DNA from: Collimonas sp. OK242 | Lineage (GTDB): Bacteria > Pseudomonadota > Gammaproteobacteria > Burkholderiales > Burkholderiaceae_D | DNA length: 64,000 nucleotides | Direction of reading: 5' to 3' | NCBI RefSeq assembly: GCF_900107095.1 | Contig: NZ_FNOR01000022.1 | Location: 1-64,000 of the forward strand | In this document: piece after piece, positions 1 through 8,497 of the stretch | Position numbering within the stretch: position 1 is the stretch's first letter | Layout: every line of letters starts with the position of its first letter | Program-made: the position numbers and the translations under genes | The notes under the pieces: model-generated | What the model was told of the DNA's origin: nothing | Seen by the model: the letters and a program-made list of their open reading frames with translations, nothing else | Database searches by the model: none

Positions 1-213
1 GTAGATGTAAATCTTCAAGAGCATTGCAGGATGATACGAAGGCCTGCCAGTTTCCGCTGGAACGACGCCATCAAATCCGAGCTTGACCAGGTCCAGTTCG
101 TCGACGAACACATCGACGATGCGCACTGGATTATGTTCGGTGATGTAGTCATCTAAGTGTTCGGGGAGTAGCATGCCTTGCGTGCGATGCTCTCCCTGGA
201 TAAAGCGCTTCAT
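1..213 (-). mobile_element. IS1182-like transposase, N-terminal fragment cut by the window edge
   Basis: Reading the minus strand from the ATG at 213 gives an open frame of 71 codons that runs off the left edge. It begins MKRFIQGEHRTQGMLLPEHL and contains a TGRPSYHPAMLLKIYIY-type segment. This is the familiar start of DDE transposases of the IS1182 / IS5-like group (DUF772 N-terminal domain), whose conserved 'RPxYHPxxLLKlyiY' block lies near residue 60. The catalytic DDE residues lie outside the window, so intactness cannot be judged. The element's outer end probably falls within about 130 bp after the start codon, near the CACACTCTGGGC stretch at 329-340, but the other inverted repeat is not visible and this end is an inference. 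Confidence 0.8.
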
Positions 214-589
214 CTAGCTACCCCCGCCGTTTGATGAGATAGCCAAATAACGTCTTGGGATTAATTGCGTTTACACTGATGGCTGAAAAACGGTGAAAAT
301 ATAATCCCCAAGGGGCGTCGCGTTTTCACACACTCTGGGCCATTTGCGGTCCGCAAGGCAGCTGATAGATGTACGAAATCCCCGGCGTAATTTTTTAATA
401 GCTTGCAAACGGAGAAAAGATAGTTTGCGGGCAGAGAGACCGCGCCAAGGCGTTTTACTCCGCAGAGCAATCAAAATTCGATGACTTGGAGTCATGGCTC
501 CTGCAGTATCACTTTATGGACTATTGAAAGGAGGAATGTGTAAATGTTTCGAACATCAAACAACCGAATCACAAGAATTGGAAAAACAC
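214..589. other. Non-coding flank between the IS transposase and the small hypothetical gene
   Basis: No credible gene lies here. The first part is probably the terminal non-coding end of the insertion sequence. A strong Shine-Dalgarno-like AAAGGAGG sits at 527-534. It is one base from the ATG at 536, which is too close. It is about nine bases from an out-of-frame ATG at 544, which opens a frame that closes within about 50 codons. The purpose of this ribosome-binding-like sequence is unclear; it may be the remnant of a gene start displaced by the insertion. Confidence 0.4.
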
Positions 590-823
590 ATGCAAGTACA
601 TATCTTCAGAGGTCCTGGCCGTATTTTTGGCTTTACCGCTCAAGCATCAGGTCAAAATCTGCCGCAGAAGTATGCGCCGTGGCTAGAATTTAGGAGTATC
701 GAACTTCTCAATGACCAACACACACCTGGTGTGGATGCGAACGAATGTCTATGCGACATCGAGACTTATGGAGTACACGTAACAGATGCCCACATCCGAA
801 TCACTGAGGAGGCGATTCGGTAG
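590..823 (+). CDS. Small conserved hypothetical protein (77 aa)
   Basis: The frame is open from 494, but the segment that looks conserved starts at the ATG at 590 (MQVHIFRGPGRIFGFT). From there it encodes a 77-residue acidic protein with no signal peptide or membrane segment. It ends in an ECLCDIETYGVHVTDAHIRI block and the terminal EEAIR. I recall similar small unannotated proteins in other proteobacteria with the same MQV-IFRGPGRIFGFT opening and DAH-RITEEAI ending, but no function is known to me. The ribosome-binding site before 590 is weak, so an upstream start at 536 or 494 remains possible. Its neighbours are an insertion sequence and empty DNA, so context gives no clue. Confidence 0.6.
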   Translation: MQVHIFRGPGRIFGFTAQASGQNLPQKYAPWLEFRSIELLNDQHTPGVDANECLCDIETYGVHVTDAHIRITEEAIR

Positions 824-1638
824 GTAATTCCCACGTCACGCAGATGCAGTCGGCGAGCGCCAATGTTGCAACCAACAGGCCGCAAATTGGCAGGCTGACC
901 CATCATTGCACTAGCCTGTCGCGGCGAGCCGCGACAGGCTACAGAATTCAGAAGTGAATGGCTACTGCCCACTTCAATTATTGACGACTTTGTGGAAGTC
1001 AAGAAAGGAATCGGCAGCAGAGATAGTTGCGATCGTATTCTCGATGGAGAATCCTGCTGAGATTGTTTTGACTGAAATACGTTTCATAAACCAAATTGAA
1101 CAATAATAGAGCTGTGTTGCAACTGCATTTGAACGTCCGCTTTGGAGAAATCTGAACTTCCGCTTTGGGTCGTGTCCGGTCTCCCAACGTTTAGAAACCG
1201 GCCATTCAAAAAAATAATACGAAAGTATTTGTCGTGTGAATAGGCAAACGACGGCTATGAGTGAAACCGCCGCTCAAAATTACATCTGAGGAAGGCCAAT
1301 ACTGTCGGCATCAGTAACCGCGTCATGGAACGTCAATAACCGCAACCGCTGATTTCTGCCGTTGGCCCCACGAATGGTGGCAGGCAGCTCGGGGGAGGGG
1401 GGGACTACGACCTTCACGCCCCGGCATATCTTGTCAGATCAGATCACGATTTATAAAAATAAGAGCTATAGGCAAGCAAGGCCATGTTGCTTTTTTGCTG
1501 GTGTTATCAGACATCTGCCAACAAAGCCGCGGTTGATGGCACAATTGCCCCCGCCAAATTTGCCAAATCAGGCAGTTGGCTGTGATGACGCTTCAAAATG
1601 CCGCTCACCTGCCAGATTAATTACTCCATAGGTCGAAA
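824..1638. other. About 815 bp with no credible gene
   Basis: The short open frames here (for example 1362-1631 and 999-1187 on the minus strand) have low-complexity or implausible compositions and no family resemblance, so I do not call them. The stretch from roughly 950 to 1130 looks richer in A and T than the rest of the window. It holds one strong hairpin at 912-941 and a 15-base near-repeat at 1131-1145 and 1154-1168 (GAACGTCCGCTTTGG and GAACTTCCGCTTTGG, one mismatch). The promoter of the downstream PstS-like gene must lie near the right end, but no clear sigma-70 or Pho-box sequence stands out. Confidence 0.55.
912..941. repeat. Perfect inverted repeat, strong hairpin
   Basis: TAGCCTGTCGCGGC (912-925) is followed after two bases by its exact reverse complement (928-941). 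The transcript would fold into a very GC-rich stem of about 13 pairs. It lies 89 bp after the small hypothetical gene and is not followed by a T-run in either direction. It could be a factor-independent pause, an RNA-end stabiliser or a REP-like palindrome rather than a classical terminator. Confidence 0.6.
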
Positions 1639-2682
1639 ATGTTGAAATACGTCTTTCTTTTTTCCTGCGCACTCGGTTTTAGTGCGGCCCAAGCCGTCGA
1701 TATCACCGGCGCCGGTTCTACCGCAGCAGCGCCGCTATATGCGAAATGGCAGCAAGCCTACACCAGGAAAACCGGCAACAAGCTGGTCTACGAAGCCATC
1801 GGTTCATCTGGCGGTATCAAGAAGATCAAGGAAAATGCCAGCGATTTCGGCGCCAGCGATGCCCCCATGTCGGCCGCCGACCTCAAGAAATTCAATTTGC
1901 TGGATTTTCCTACCGTTATTTCCGGGGTGGTGCCGTTTGTCAATTTACCGGGCGTCAGGGAAGGCGAGTTGCATCTGAATGCGGATATCATTGCCGGCAT
2001 TTACTCCGGCAAGATAGATAAATGGAACGACGCCGCCATCAGCAAAGAGAATCCAAGGCTGACACTGCCTAATTTACGCATCCTGCCACTGGCGCGCGCC
2101 GACGGCTCCGGCACGACATTTACGCTGACCGACTACCTTAGCCGCGTCAATCCGGAATGGAAAAAGCAGTACGGCAGCAATTTCACTATCGCCTGGCATG
2201 CCGATGTAAAGGTCATCAAAGGCACGAATGATCTGGTGGCGACGGTAAAGAAAACGCCGGGTGCGATCGGCTATGCAGAATATGCGTACGTGGTCGAGAA
2301 CAGCTTGAACTATGCGCAGCTGAAGAACCACGACGGTCAATACGTCCACCCGAATGCACTGTCATTCAAAGCGGCGTTGACCAACAGCGGCTGGAAAAAC
2401 ACCGGGAATTTCGAGGAAATGCTGACCGATAAACCCGGCTCCGGCAGCTGGCCGATCACCGGCGCCACTTACATCTATGTGCCGCGTGTCAGCAGCCAGC
2501 CGGAACGTACCGCGGCGGTCATGCAATTTTTCACCTGGGCCTTCATGGAAGGCGACGATTTGGCGAACAGCCTGGACTACATTCGCCTGCCTGACAATGT
2601 GCAGGCCCGCGTAGTGCACGAAATGTCCAGCGTCGTCGATACAAAAGGCAATCGTCTGTCGGTTCCGATCTTTGTCAAATAA
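1639..2682 (+). CDS. PstS-like periplasmic phosphate-binding protein (orphan)
   Basis: This 347-residue protein has a Sec signal peptide (cleavage near residue 19, after SAAQA). The mature start, VDITGAGSTAAAPLYAKW, is the hallmark of PstS, the phosphate-binding component of the high-affinity Pst ABC transporter. The conserved GSSGGIKKI, FGASDAPM and ARADGSGTTFTLTDYL blocks that form the phosphate pocket are all present. PstS normally sits with pstCAB-phoU, but here it stands alone, facing fpr with only six bases between the stops. It may serve a Pst system elsewhere, bind phosphate for signalling, or be a phosphate-scavenging paralogue. No Pho box is evident upstream. Confidence 0.85.
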   Translation: MLKYVFLFSCALGFSAAQAVDITGAGSTAAAPLYAKWQQAYTRKTGNKLVYEAIGSSGGIKKIKENASDFGASDAPMSAADLKKFNLLDFPTVISGVVPFVNLPGVREGELHLNADIIAGIYSGKIDKWNDAAISKENPRLTLPNLRILPLARADGSGTTFTLTDYLSRVNPEWKKQYGSNFTIAWHADVKVIKGTNDLVATVKKTPGAIGYAEYAYVVENSLNYAQLKNHDGQYVHPNALSFKAALTNSGWKNTGNFEEMLTDKPGSGSWPITGATYIYVPRVSSQPERTAAVMQFFTWAFMEGDDLANSLDYIRLPDNVQARVVHEMSSVVDTKGNRLSVPIFVK

Positions 2683-2688
2683 TATCGC

Positions 2689-3492
2689 TCACCAATAGTC
2701 TTCTGTCACGAATTGCCCCGGCACCGCCCGCCGGCAAGGGCGCAAGCCACGCTGATAGAGAATGTCGCGGGTTGCGGTAATCATTTCCGGATTGCCGCAC
2801 ATCATGACGCGCGAGGCTTCTGCCGTGATAGCCAGGCCTGCCGCGGCCTCCAGATCGCCGCCAGTCAGCAGGGTCGTGATGCGGCCTTGCAGATTGCCTG
2901 CCGCGGGTGGTTGCGTATCGCGTGTGGTGGAGCGCAACAGCTGCAAGCGCGCGCCGCCGGCCGCCAGTTCCGGCCGCAAGTGCAGCTTGGACAGCAGCTC
3001 CTGATAGGCAAGCTCATCGGCATTTCTTACACAGTGCACCAGAATCAGGTTGCGGAATTTTTTCCAGACCGCCGGGTCTTGCAGGATCGAGATGAACGGG
3101 CCAAGGCCGGTTCCCGTGGCTAGCATCCACAAATCCTCGCCATCCGCAAACCGGTCCGCGGTCATGAAACCGTAGCTGAATTTTTCAAGCAGGATCGGAT
3201 CGCCTGGTTTCAGGTCTTTCAGCTGTTCGGTGAACAGGCCGCCGGGGACTTGCACCAGGAAGTATTCCAGCTCGTCTTCGGTAACCGCCGAGGTGACCGA
3301 GTAGGCGCGCCACAGTGTCTCATCGCCGGCCACCACGCCCAGCCGGGCGAACTGGCCAGGCGTGAACTGATAAGCGGCCGGTCGCGTGGTACGGAACGAC
3401 AGCAGTTTCTCGGTCCAGTAATGCACGCTGGTCACGGTTTCAGTACTGGCCTTGAGATGGGAAACCGTTGCTTTTGGAGGTGTGCTGCTCAT
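2689..3492 (-). CDS. fpr: Ferredoxin--NADP reductase (FAD-dependent)
   Basis: This gene probably encodes a 267-residue flavoprotein that passes electrons between NADP(H) and ferredoxin or flavodoxin. The FAD-binding RAYSVTSAV motif (RxYS type), the FAD/NADP-linked ATGTGLGPFISIL nucleotide loop and the MMCGNPEMI block are in the expected order, and the protein ends in the aromatic EDYW typical of bacterial Fpr. The frame is open further upstream to 3618. The ATG at 3492 is preferred because an AGGA lies just before it, the product then has normal family length, and it overlaps the stop of the upstream MFS gene by four bases (ATGA), implying translational coupling. Confidence 0.9.
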   Translation of the reverse strand: MSSTPPKATVSHLKASTETVTSVHYWTEKLLSFRTTRPAAYQFTPGQFARLGVVAGDETLWRAYSVTSAVTEDELEYFLVQVPGGLFTEQLKDLKPGDPILLEKFSYGFMTADRFADGEDLWMLATGTGLGPFISILQDPAVWKKFRNLILVHCVRNADELAYQELLSKLHLRPELAAGGARLQLLRSTTRDTQPPAAGNLQGRITTLLTGGDLEAAAGLAITAEASRVMMCGNPEMITATRDILYQRGLRPCRRAVPGQFVTEDYW

Positions 3493-4985
3493 GACAAAGG
3501 TTCCTGTAATTGCTTGCCGTGCGCAACGCCGGGTGCGACCGCTGCTTTCAAGCGCAACGCTTGCCGCACCGCGAAGAACGCGAGTAACGGCGCCGCTGCG
3601 AAGCAGATGAATAACCATTGTGCCGCATTTGCGGCGCCGGGCAGGCCGCCCGGATCAGCCAGCCCGGCCAGCGATGTCACCATGCCGGCCAGGGCGGCGC
3701 CGATGGCGGTGGCAAACAGTTGCACGGTGGTGAGTGAATAGGCCGCCAGGCTGCCTTCGTCCGGATGCGCGCTGCTTAATATCTTCGCCATCAAATGCGG
3801 CATGCCCATGCCTATGCCGAAGCCGACCAGAATCAGCGCGATGCACAAGGGCAGCAGTCCGTAATCGTTGAGCACGGCGCTTGACGGCAGCATGAACGAC
3901 AGGGCCAGCAATGCCGCGATCACTACCAGCGGGCCGGCTTTCATGACAAATTCCGCGCGGGCGCCGCCGTAACTGGAAAACAGCAGGGCCGCCAGGGTCC
4001 AGCCGCATGACATGATGCCGGTCAGGTAGCCGGCCAGCAGCGGTGAATGTCCCTGGATCACTTGCAAGAAATACGGCACGTAGATTTCAGTGGTCAGTCC
4101 CAGGATCATCAGGATCATGGTGGCGTACAGGGCGCCGATGCGGCTGTGCAAGGAAAATGCGCCGCTCGGCAGCAAGCGCGGTTTGCCTACACTGCCGCGC
4201 TGCTCCAGCCAGGCGATCAATCCGATCAAGGCAATGCCAAACACGATGCCGCCGAGATTCAATACGGCGCTGCTGAACAGGCTGGCCGCCGAGACCGACA
4301 ATACCGCCGCGGCCAGCAGCAAAATTTTGACGATAGGAATGCTGTTCGGTTTTTCCTCGGAGCGCGTTTCTGCCGGCATCTTCAGCGTGAATTGCACCAG
4401 AAACGCCAGCACGACAGCTGCCGGCAATAGCGCCCAGAACGCGCCGCGCCAGCTGCCGGCCTGGGCAAACATGCCGCCGATGGCGGGACCCGATAGCGTG
4501 GAAATTCCCCACATGCCCGACATCAGCGCCATCGCCCGCGACCATAGCGGCGGCGCAAACACGACACGGATCATGGCATAAGACAGCGCCACCAACACCC
4601 CGCCGCCAAAGCCCTGCACGGTGCGCGCTGCCAGCAGCCATACCATATGCGGCGCCAGCGCACAGCCGGCGGAACCCAGTGAAAACACCAGCAATGCCAG
4701 TAGGCAAGCGGGACGGTAACCGAGCCACTCGACCAGCCGCGAAGCCAGGCCGGCGGCAATGATGGAAGCCACCACAAACAATGAAGTGGCCCAGGCATAG
4801 TATTCCAGGCCGCCGATATCCTTGACTACCGACGGCAGGATGGTAGTGACGATATACACATTGGTGGCGTGCATGCCGACGCCGCCCGCCAGCGTGATGG
4901 AGCGGAGGGCGTTGCGTCCGGAGAGTAGATCTGCCCAGCTTGCGGGCGGGGTGCTGGGGTTGATTGAAGTTGGGGTGGCCGGCAT
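3489..4985 (-). CDS. MFS drug/metabolite exporter, 14-TM (DHA2-like)
   Basis: This 498-residue integral membrane protein of the major facilitator superfamily has many hydrophobic segments, an ARTVQGFGGGVLVALSYAMI block (motif C-like helix) and WLGYRPACLLAL in the loop after helix 2. Its size and the TTILPSVVKDIGG opening fit the 14-helix DHA2 drug-proton antiporter branch. The substrate cannot be inferred. It is co-transcribed with fpr, whose start overlaps its stop. The hutC repressor gene lies upstream on the same strand about 80 bp away, but nothing ties the transporter to histidine. Confidence 0.85.
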   Translation of the reverse strand: MPATPTSINPSTPPASWADLLSGRNALRSITLAGGVGMHATNVYIVTTILPSVVKDIGGLEYYAWATSLFVVASIIAAGLASRLVEWLGYRPACLLALLVFSLGSAGCALAPHMVWLLAARTVQGFGGGVLVALSYAMIRVVFAPPLWSRAMALMSGMWGISTLSGPAIGGMFAQAGSWRGAFWALLPAAVVLAFLVQFTLKMPAETRSEEKPNSIPIVKILLLAAAVLSVSAASLFSSAVLNLGGIVFGIALIGLIAWLEQRGSVGKPRLLPSGAFSLHSRIGALYATMILMILGLTTEIYVPYFLQVIQGHSPLLAGYLTGIMSCGWTLAALLFSSYGGARAEFVMKAGPLVVIAALLALSFMLPSSAVLNDYGLLPLCIALILVGFGIGMGMPHLMAKILSSAHPDEGSLAAYSLTTVQLFATAIGAALAGMVTSLAGLADPGGLPGAANAAQWLFICFAAAPLLAFFAVRQALRLKAAVAPGVAHGKQLQEPLS

Positions 4986-5067
4986 GAATGAAGTTTGACA
5001 TTGCAGAGCTTGGATTTTACCGCTTCGACAACATTGCTGCTGCTGGGCGGAAAATCCGGGCAGCGTA

Positions 5068-5772
5068 TCAAAAACTGCCGGTAAATTGATAGCGTGAAGC
5101 CGGATGCCATAGCGACGCCACCGACGCCACCTGCCCCTGCGACAAGGTACGGCGCTTGAGTACCAGGCAGGGCTCCTGCGCGGCCATGCCTAGCAGTTCC
5201 GCAATCTCGGCCGGCGGCAGGCAAGCTTCAATCGCAAACCGCACCCCTTGCAGCGGCGCCACGCGCATCAGGTAGGCATTTGGCGTCTGGCTGGTGAAGT
5301 CCTGCGCCAGATAATCCTGAGCGATCGCCGGGTTGACGTAACGGTCTTCGACCTGGATCGGCAAGGCGTTCTCAAAATGCACCACCACTGAATGGAACAG
5401 GGTCTGCTGCGCCGGCAGTCCGAACTGGCGCGCCAGGGCTTCGTCGGCTTTGCAGCGTTCCAGTTGTTGCAGTTCGCTGCGGTGTACATGGCCGCGCGCG
5501 GCAATTTCCTCAGCAATGTTGCGGATTTCGACCAGCGTCGACTGGTATTTTTGCTGCGCCACAAACGTACCGGAACCTTGCACCCGCAGCACAATTTGCT
5601 CATCGCTGAGCTCGCGGATGGCGCGGTTCACTGTCATCCGCGACACACTGAATTCGCGCGCCAATGCTGCTTCGGTCGGAATCGCTTCGCCTTCTTTCCA
5701 GATGCCGGCCTGGATCTGGCTCAATACATAGGCCTTGATGCGCTGGAAGGCTGGGAGGGTATCGGACGTCAT
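5068..5772 (-). CDS. hutC: Histidine-utilisation repressor HutC (GntR family)
   Basis: This 234-residue regulator has an N-terminal GntR winged helix (FQRIKAYVLSQIQAGIW..., EGEAIPTEAALAREF, VSRMTVNRAIRELS, VLRVQGSGTFV; residues about 8-75) and a C-terminal UTRA ligand-binding domain. In pseudomonads and enterics HutC represses hut genes and is released by urocanate. The start at 5772 is chosen over the open frame to 5910 because GCAGGACC precedes it and it gives the normal HutC length. A longer start would also run into the operator at 5900-5909. It is divergent from hutT across the operator region, so autoregulation together with the catabolic operon is expected. Confidence 0.92.
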   Translation of the reverse strand: MTSDTLPAFQRIKAYVLSQIQAGIWKEGEAIPTEAALAREFSVSRMTVNRAIRELSDEQIVLRVQGSGTFVAQQKYQSTLVEIRNIAEEIAARGHVHRSELQQLERCKADEALARQFGLPAQQTLFHSVVVHFENALPIQVEDRYVNPAIAQDYLAQDFTSQTPNAYLMRVAPLQGVRFAIEACLPPAEIAELLGMAAQEPCLVLKRRTLSQGQVASVASLWHPASRYQFTGSF

Positions 5773-5899
5773 GGCTTGCGGTCCTGCAAAGACCGTGACT
5801 TGTTGTTTTTTTGCGGCATATTGGCGCTCATTTCCCAGGGTTCTGACCAAGAAAAAAACTTGGATTGTCTTGACACATGAGTTTAGCATACGTACTATT

Positions 5900-5909
5900 T
5901 GTATATACA
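5900..5909. promoter_or_regulatory. HutC operator (TGTATATACA palindrome)
   Basis: TGTATATACA is a perfect 10-base palindrome in the hutC-hutT divergent region and matches the core of the HutC operator known from Pseudomonas hut loci. A weaker related sequence, TGTATGGTCA, lies 33 bases away at 5933-5942. The position between hutC and hutT suits control of both. The match is direct; binding is inferred. Confidence 0.7.
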
Positions 5910-6051
5910 TTTAAATTAATAAATATTATATTTGTATGGTCAAATAATCGATATGTCGATTTTTGCGCGCATGCTTAGCCGGGAGGGCGCAGCGCTTAGT
6001 CAGATAAAAAAATAACAAAATCACATATTCCAAATCCTTCCAGGAGACAAA

Positions 6052-7515
6052 ATGAATGCATTTTTAAACGCGCTGATACGAAAAAAATCAATCAACGATG
6101 ATGCGCGCGCAGGCCACGGCCATGGTGAACTCAAGCGCAGTCTGGGCCTGTTTTCTTTGGTGATGCTGGGTGTCGGCGCTACCATCGGCACCGGTATTTT
6201 CTTTGCGATGGCCGAAGCGGTGCCGAAGGCGGGGCCGGCGGTGATCTGGTCTTTTGTCATTGCGAGCATCGCGGCAGGCTTGACGGCGCTGTGCTACGCC
6301 GAATTGTCGTCCTTCATTCCGGCCTCCGGCTCCGCCTATTCCTATACTTATGTCAGCGTCGGCGAATTCCCTGCGTATATCGTAGGGTCTTGCCTGTTGC
6401 TTGAATACGCGTTGGCTGCCAGCGCTACAGCCATCGGCTGGTCTGAGTATTTAAATAATTTTTTGCAACACGCGATCGGCTGGTCGATCCCGCTGCACTG
6501 GCGCAGCCCGCTAATGGTGAGCGGTGCGAACGGCCTTGAGATGCATTGGGGTAACTTTAATTTGCCTCCTATCATTCTGGTCTGCATGTGCTGTCTTTTG
6601 CTGCTGCGCGGCGCCAAAGAGTCGGCGACGGTGAATGGCATCATGGTGCTCATCAAGATTGCCATCCTGGTATTTTTTTCTGTGATGGCGTTCACCGCTT
6701 TCAACAGCCATAATTTTGTTCCCTTCAACCCGCACGGCATGCTTGGGCATGCTGGCGAGACGGGAATGGGGATCGTGCCAGCCGCGGGCACCATCTTCTT
6801 CTCGTTCATCGGACTCGATACGGTAGCGACTGCCGGTGCTGAAACCGATAACCCGAAACGCAATGTACCCTTGGGCATCATGCTGGCGCTGCTGATTGTG
6901 GTGGCGGCCTATATCCTGGTGGCGACGGCCGCCATGGGCGCGCAACCGGTGGCGGCCTTTATAGGGCAGGAAGCCGGCCTGTCTGCAATTCTGGAAAACG
7001 TTAGCGGGCAAAAATGGCCTGCCATCTTGTTGTCCGCCGGCGCCATTATTTCTGTGTTCAGCGTGACCTTGGTGCTGATTTACGGTCAAACCCGTATCTT
7101 GTTCGTGATCGGCCGCGACGGTTTGATTCCTAAGGTTTTCCAAACCATACACCCGAGAACCCTGTCGCCGGTGGCGAACACCTTGATCGTGTCGGTCATG
7201 GTGGGTTTGATTGCCGGATTCGTGGATTCAAGCTATCTGTGGGATATGGTCAGCATGGGAACCTTGGTGGCTTTTGCCCTGGTCTCTATCGGCGTGACGG
7301 TCATGCGCCGTAAATCGCCCGAACTGGTGCGCGGCTTCACCTTGCCTTTCGGACCTTGGGTGATTCCGGGCCTGAGCGTGCTTGCCTGTGCCTGGATTGT
7401 GGTGGGCTTAAGCAACGTTACTTACACCATATTTGCCGCGTGGATCGGCTTTACGGTGCTGGGCTACGCCATGTACGGCATCCGTAACTCTAAACTCGCT
7501 TTAAAAAGGATGTGA
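6052..7515 (+). CDS. hutT: APC-family amino-acid permease, probable histidine transporter
   Basis: This 487-residue inner-membrane transporter of the amino acid-polyamine-organocation superfamily has about 12 hydrophobic helices. The first helix motif, GVGATIGTGIFFAMAEA, is the substrate-binding glycine-rich unwound segment, and ALCYAELSSFIPASGSAYSY is typical of the cationic amino-acid transporter branch. It begins the plus-strand hut operon after the HutC operator with a good ribosome site (CCAGGAGACAAAATG). The name hutT rests on position; by sequence alone it could import histidine, urocanate or another amino acid. The next gene begins three bases after its stop. Confidence 0.8.
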   Translation: MNAFLNALIRKKSINDDARAGHGHGELKRSLGLFSLVMLGVGATIGTGIFFAMAEAVPKAGPAVIWSFVIASIAAGLTALCYAELSSFIPASGSAYSYTYVSVGEFPAYIVGSCLLLEYALAASATAIGWSEYLNNFLQHAIGWSIPLHWRSPLMVSGANGLEMHWGNFNLPPIILVCMCCLLLLRGAKESATVNGIMVLIKIAILVFFSVMAFTAFNSHNFVPFNPHGMLGHAGETGMGIVPAAGTIFFSFIGLDTVATAGAETDNPKRNVPLGIMLALLIVVAAYILVATAAMGAQPVAAFIGQEAGLSAILENVSGQKWPAILLSAGAIISVFSVTLVLIYGQTRILFVIGRDGLIPKVFQTIHPRTLSPVANTLIVSVMVGLIAGFVDSSYLWDMVSMGTLVAFALVSIGVTVMRRKSPELVRGFTLPFGPWVIPGLSVLACAWIVVGLSNVTYTIFAAWIGFTVLGYAMYGIRNSKLALKRM

Positions 7516-7518
7516 ATC

Positions 7519-8403
7519 ATGCAAACCTGTTTGGTTGGCTATACGCCAGACGCTGCAGGCGAAGAAGCGCTGGCTTTGGCGCGAACCTGGGTGCGTGCCC
7601 ACGGCTGGTCGTTGGTGGTCTGCGTGGTGGCGCCGGAAGCCTGGGGCCATCCGTCGCTGGCCAAGCTCGACCTCGAGTACGCCAACTTCCTGGCGCAGCA
7701 TACGCAAGCCGCCATCGATAAGGCAAAGGGTTTGCTGGGCGGCACGCCGAATGTGCGCTACATTAAATTCGCCTCGGCCTCGGCCAGCGCCGGCTTGCTG
7801 GAAGCTGCCAAACAGGAAAAGGCCGATCTGATCGTGCTAGGTTCCGCACGCAACGGCCCTGAGGGACGCATCTCGACCGGCGGCGTGATCGGTGAAATCA
7901 TGCACAGCTCCGAGCTGCCGATAGCCATCGCGCCGCGCGGCTACTGTGCCAGCGAGAGTGCGGTGGTCAGTCGCTTCACCTGCGCCTATTCGGGGCTGGA
8001 GGCTGCCAGCGGCACAGTGCTCGAAGCGCTCGGCGTCGCCACCGCAATGGAGGCGCCGTTGCGCCTGGTCAGCTTTGCTGTGCGAGACCGCCAGATGTAC
8101 CCGCCGCTGGTCGGCTATCAAGCCGAGGAAAGCCTGGCCGAGGCTTGGCGCGAACAGGCGCTGGCCGCGCTCGAACGGGTGCAGCAACAGCTGACCCGGC
8201 AGCAGCCGCCGCTGGCGATCGCCGTCACTGTGAAAGAAACCTGGGAGGAAGCCCTCGGCAGTTTCGACTGGTTGCCCGGCGAGATGCTGGTTCTGGGGTC
8301 GAGCCGGATGGGGGTGCTCAAACGCGTATTTCTGGGCTCGAACGCTAACAAGATTATCCAGGCTTCGCCGGTGCCCGTGATGGTGTTGCCGCGGGCGTCG
8401 TAA
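7519..8403 (+). CDS. Tandem universal stress protein (UspA domains x2)
   Basis: This 294-residue cytoplasmic protein has two Usp folds. The N-terminal half carries LIVLGSARNGPEGRISTGGVIGEI and the C-terminal half carries LVLGSSRMGVLKRVFLGSNA, both resembling the ATP-binding G-x2-G-x9-GS/T signature of UspFG-type proteins. It starts directly after hutT and precedes hutU by 94 bp, so it sits inside the histidine operon. Such proteins commonly accompany transporters and may bind nucleotide to modulate them, but no role in histidine catabolism is established. It could regulate the HutT permease or be a bystander. Confidence 0.85.
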   Translation: MQTCLVGYTPDAAGEEALALARTWVRAHGWSLVVCVVAPEAWGHPSLAKLDLEYANFLAQHTQAAIDKAKGLLGGTPNVRYIKFASASASAGLLEAAKQEKADLIVLGSARNGPEGRISTGGVIGEIMHSSELPIAIAPRGYCASESAVVSRFTCAYSGLEAASGTVLEALGVATAMEAPLRLVSFAVRDRQMYPPLVGYQAEESLAEAWREQALAALERVQQQLTRQQPPLAIAVTVKETWEEALGSFDWLPGEMLVLGSSRMGVLKRVFLGSNANKIIQASPVPVMVLPRAS

Positions 8404-8497
8404 CGGGTTTGCAATGGGTTTGCAACTCATGCGGCGAATTGCCGCAATGTGTATCTGCTATTTGTATGTACTATTTATATATTAAAAGGAAACTGTC
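8404..8497 (+). promoter_or_regulatory. Internal hut promoter/operator region before hutU
   Basis: This gap holds a short hairpin (GCGGCGAATTGCCGC, 8431-8445) and a T/A-rich stretch with two copies of a CTATTTGTATGTA-like unit. TGTATGTACT at 8463-8472 matches the HutC palindrome TGTATATACA at eight of ten positions. The same GTACTATTT(G)TATATA wording occurs next to the hutC-hutT operator at 5892-5907. This suggests a second HutC-controlled promoter for hutUHDIFG. A clear ribosome site (AAAAGGAAACTGTC) precedes hutU. Confidence 0.5.

Noticed and set aside
1362-1631. 89-codon open frame before the PstS gene
   Set aside because: No ribosome site, odd composition and no recognisable family.
1500-1638. 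Pho box upstream of the PstS-like gene
   Set aside because: No pair of CTGTCAT-like repeats at the proper spacing could be found.
4087-5001. 304-codon alternate frame inside the MFS gene
   Set aside because: Arg/His-rich shifted-frame artefact with no hydrophobic helices.
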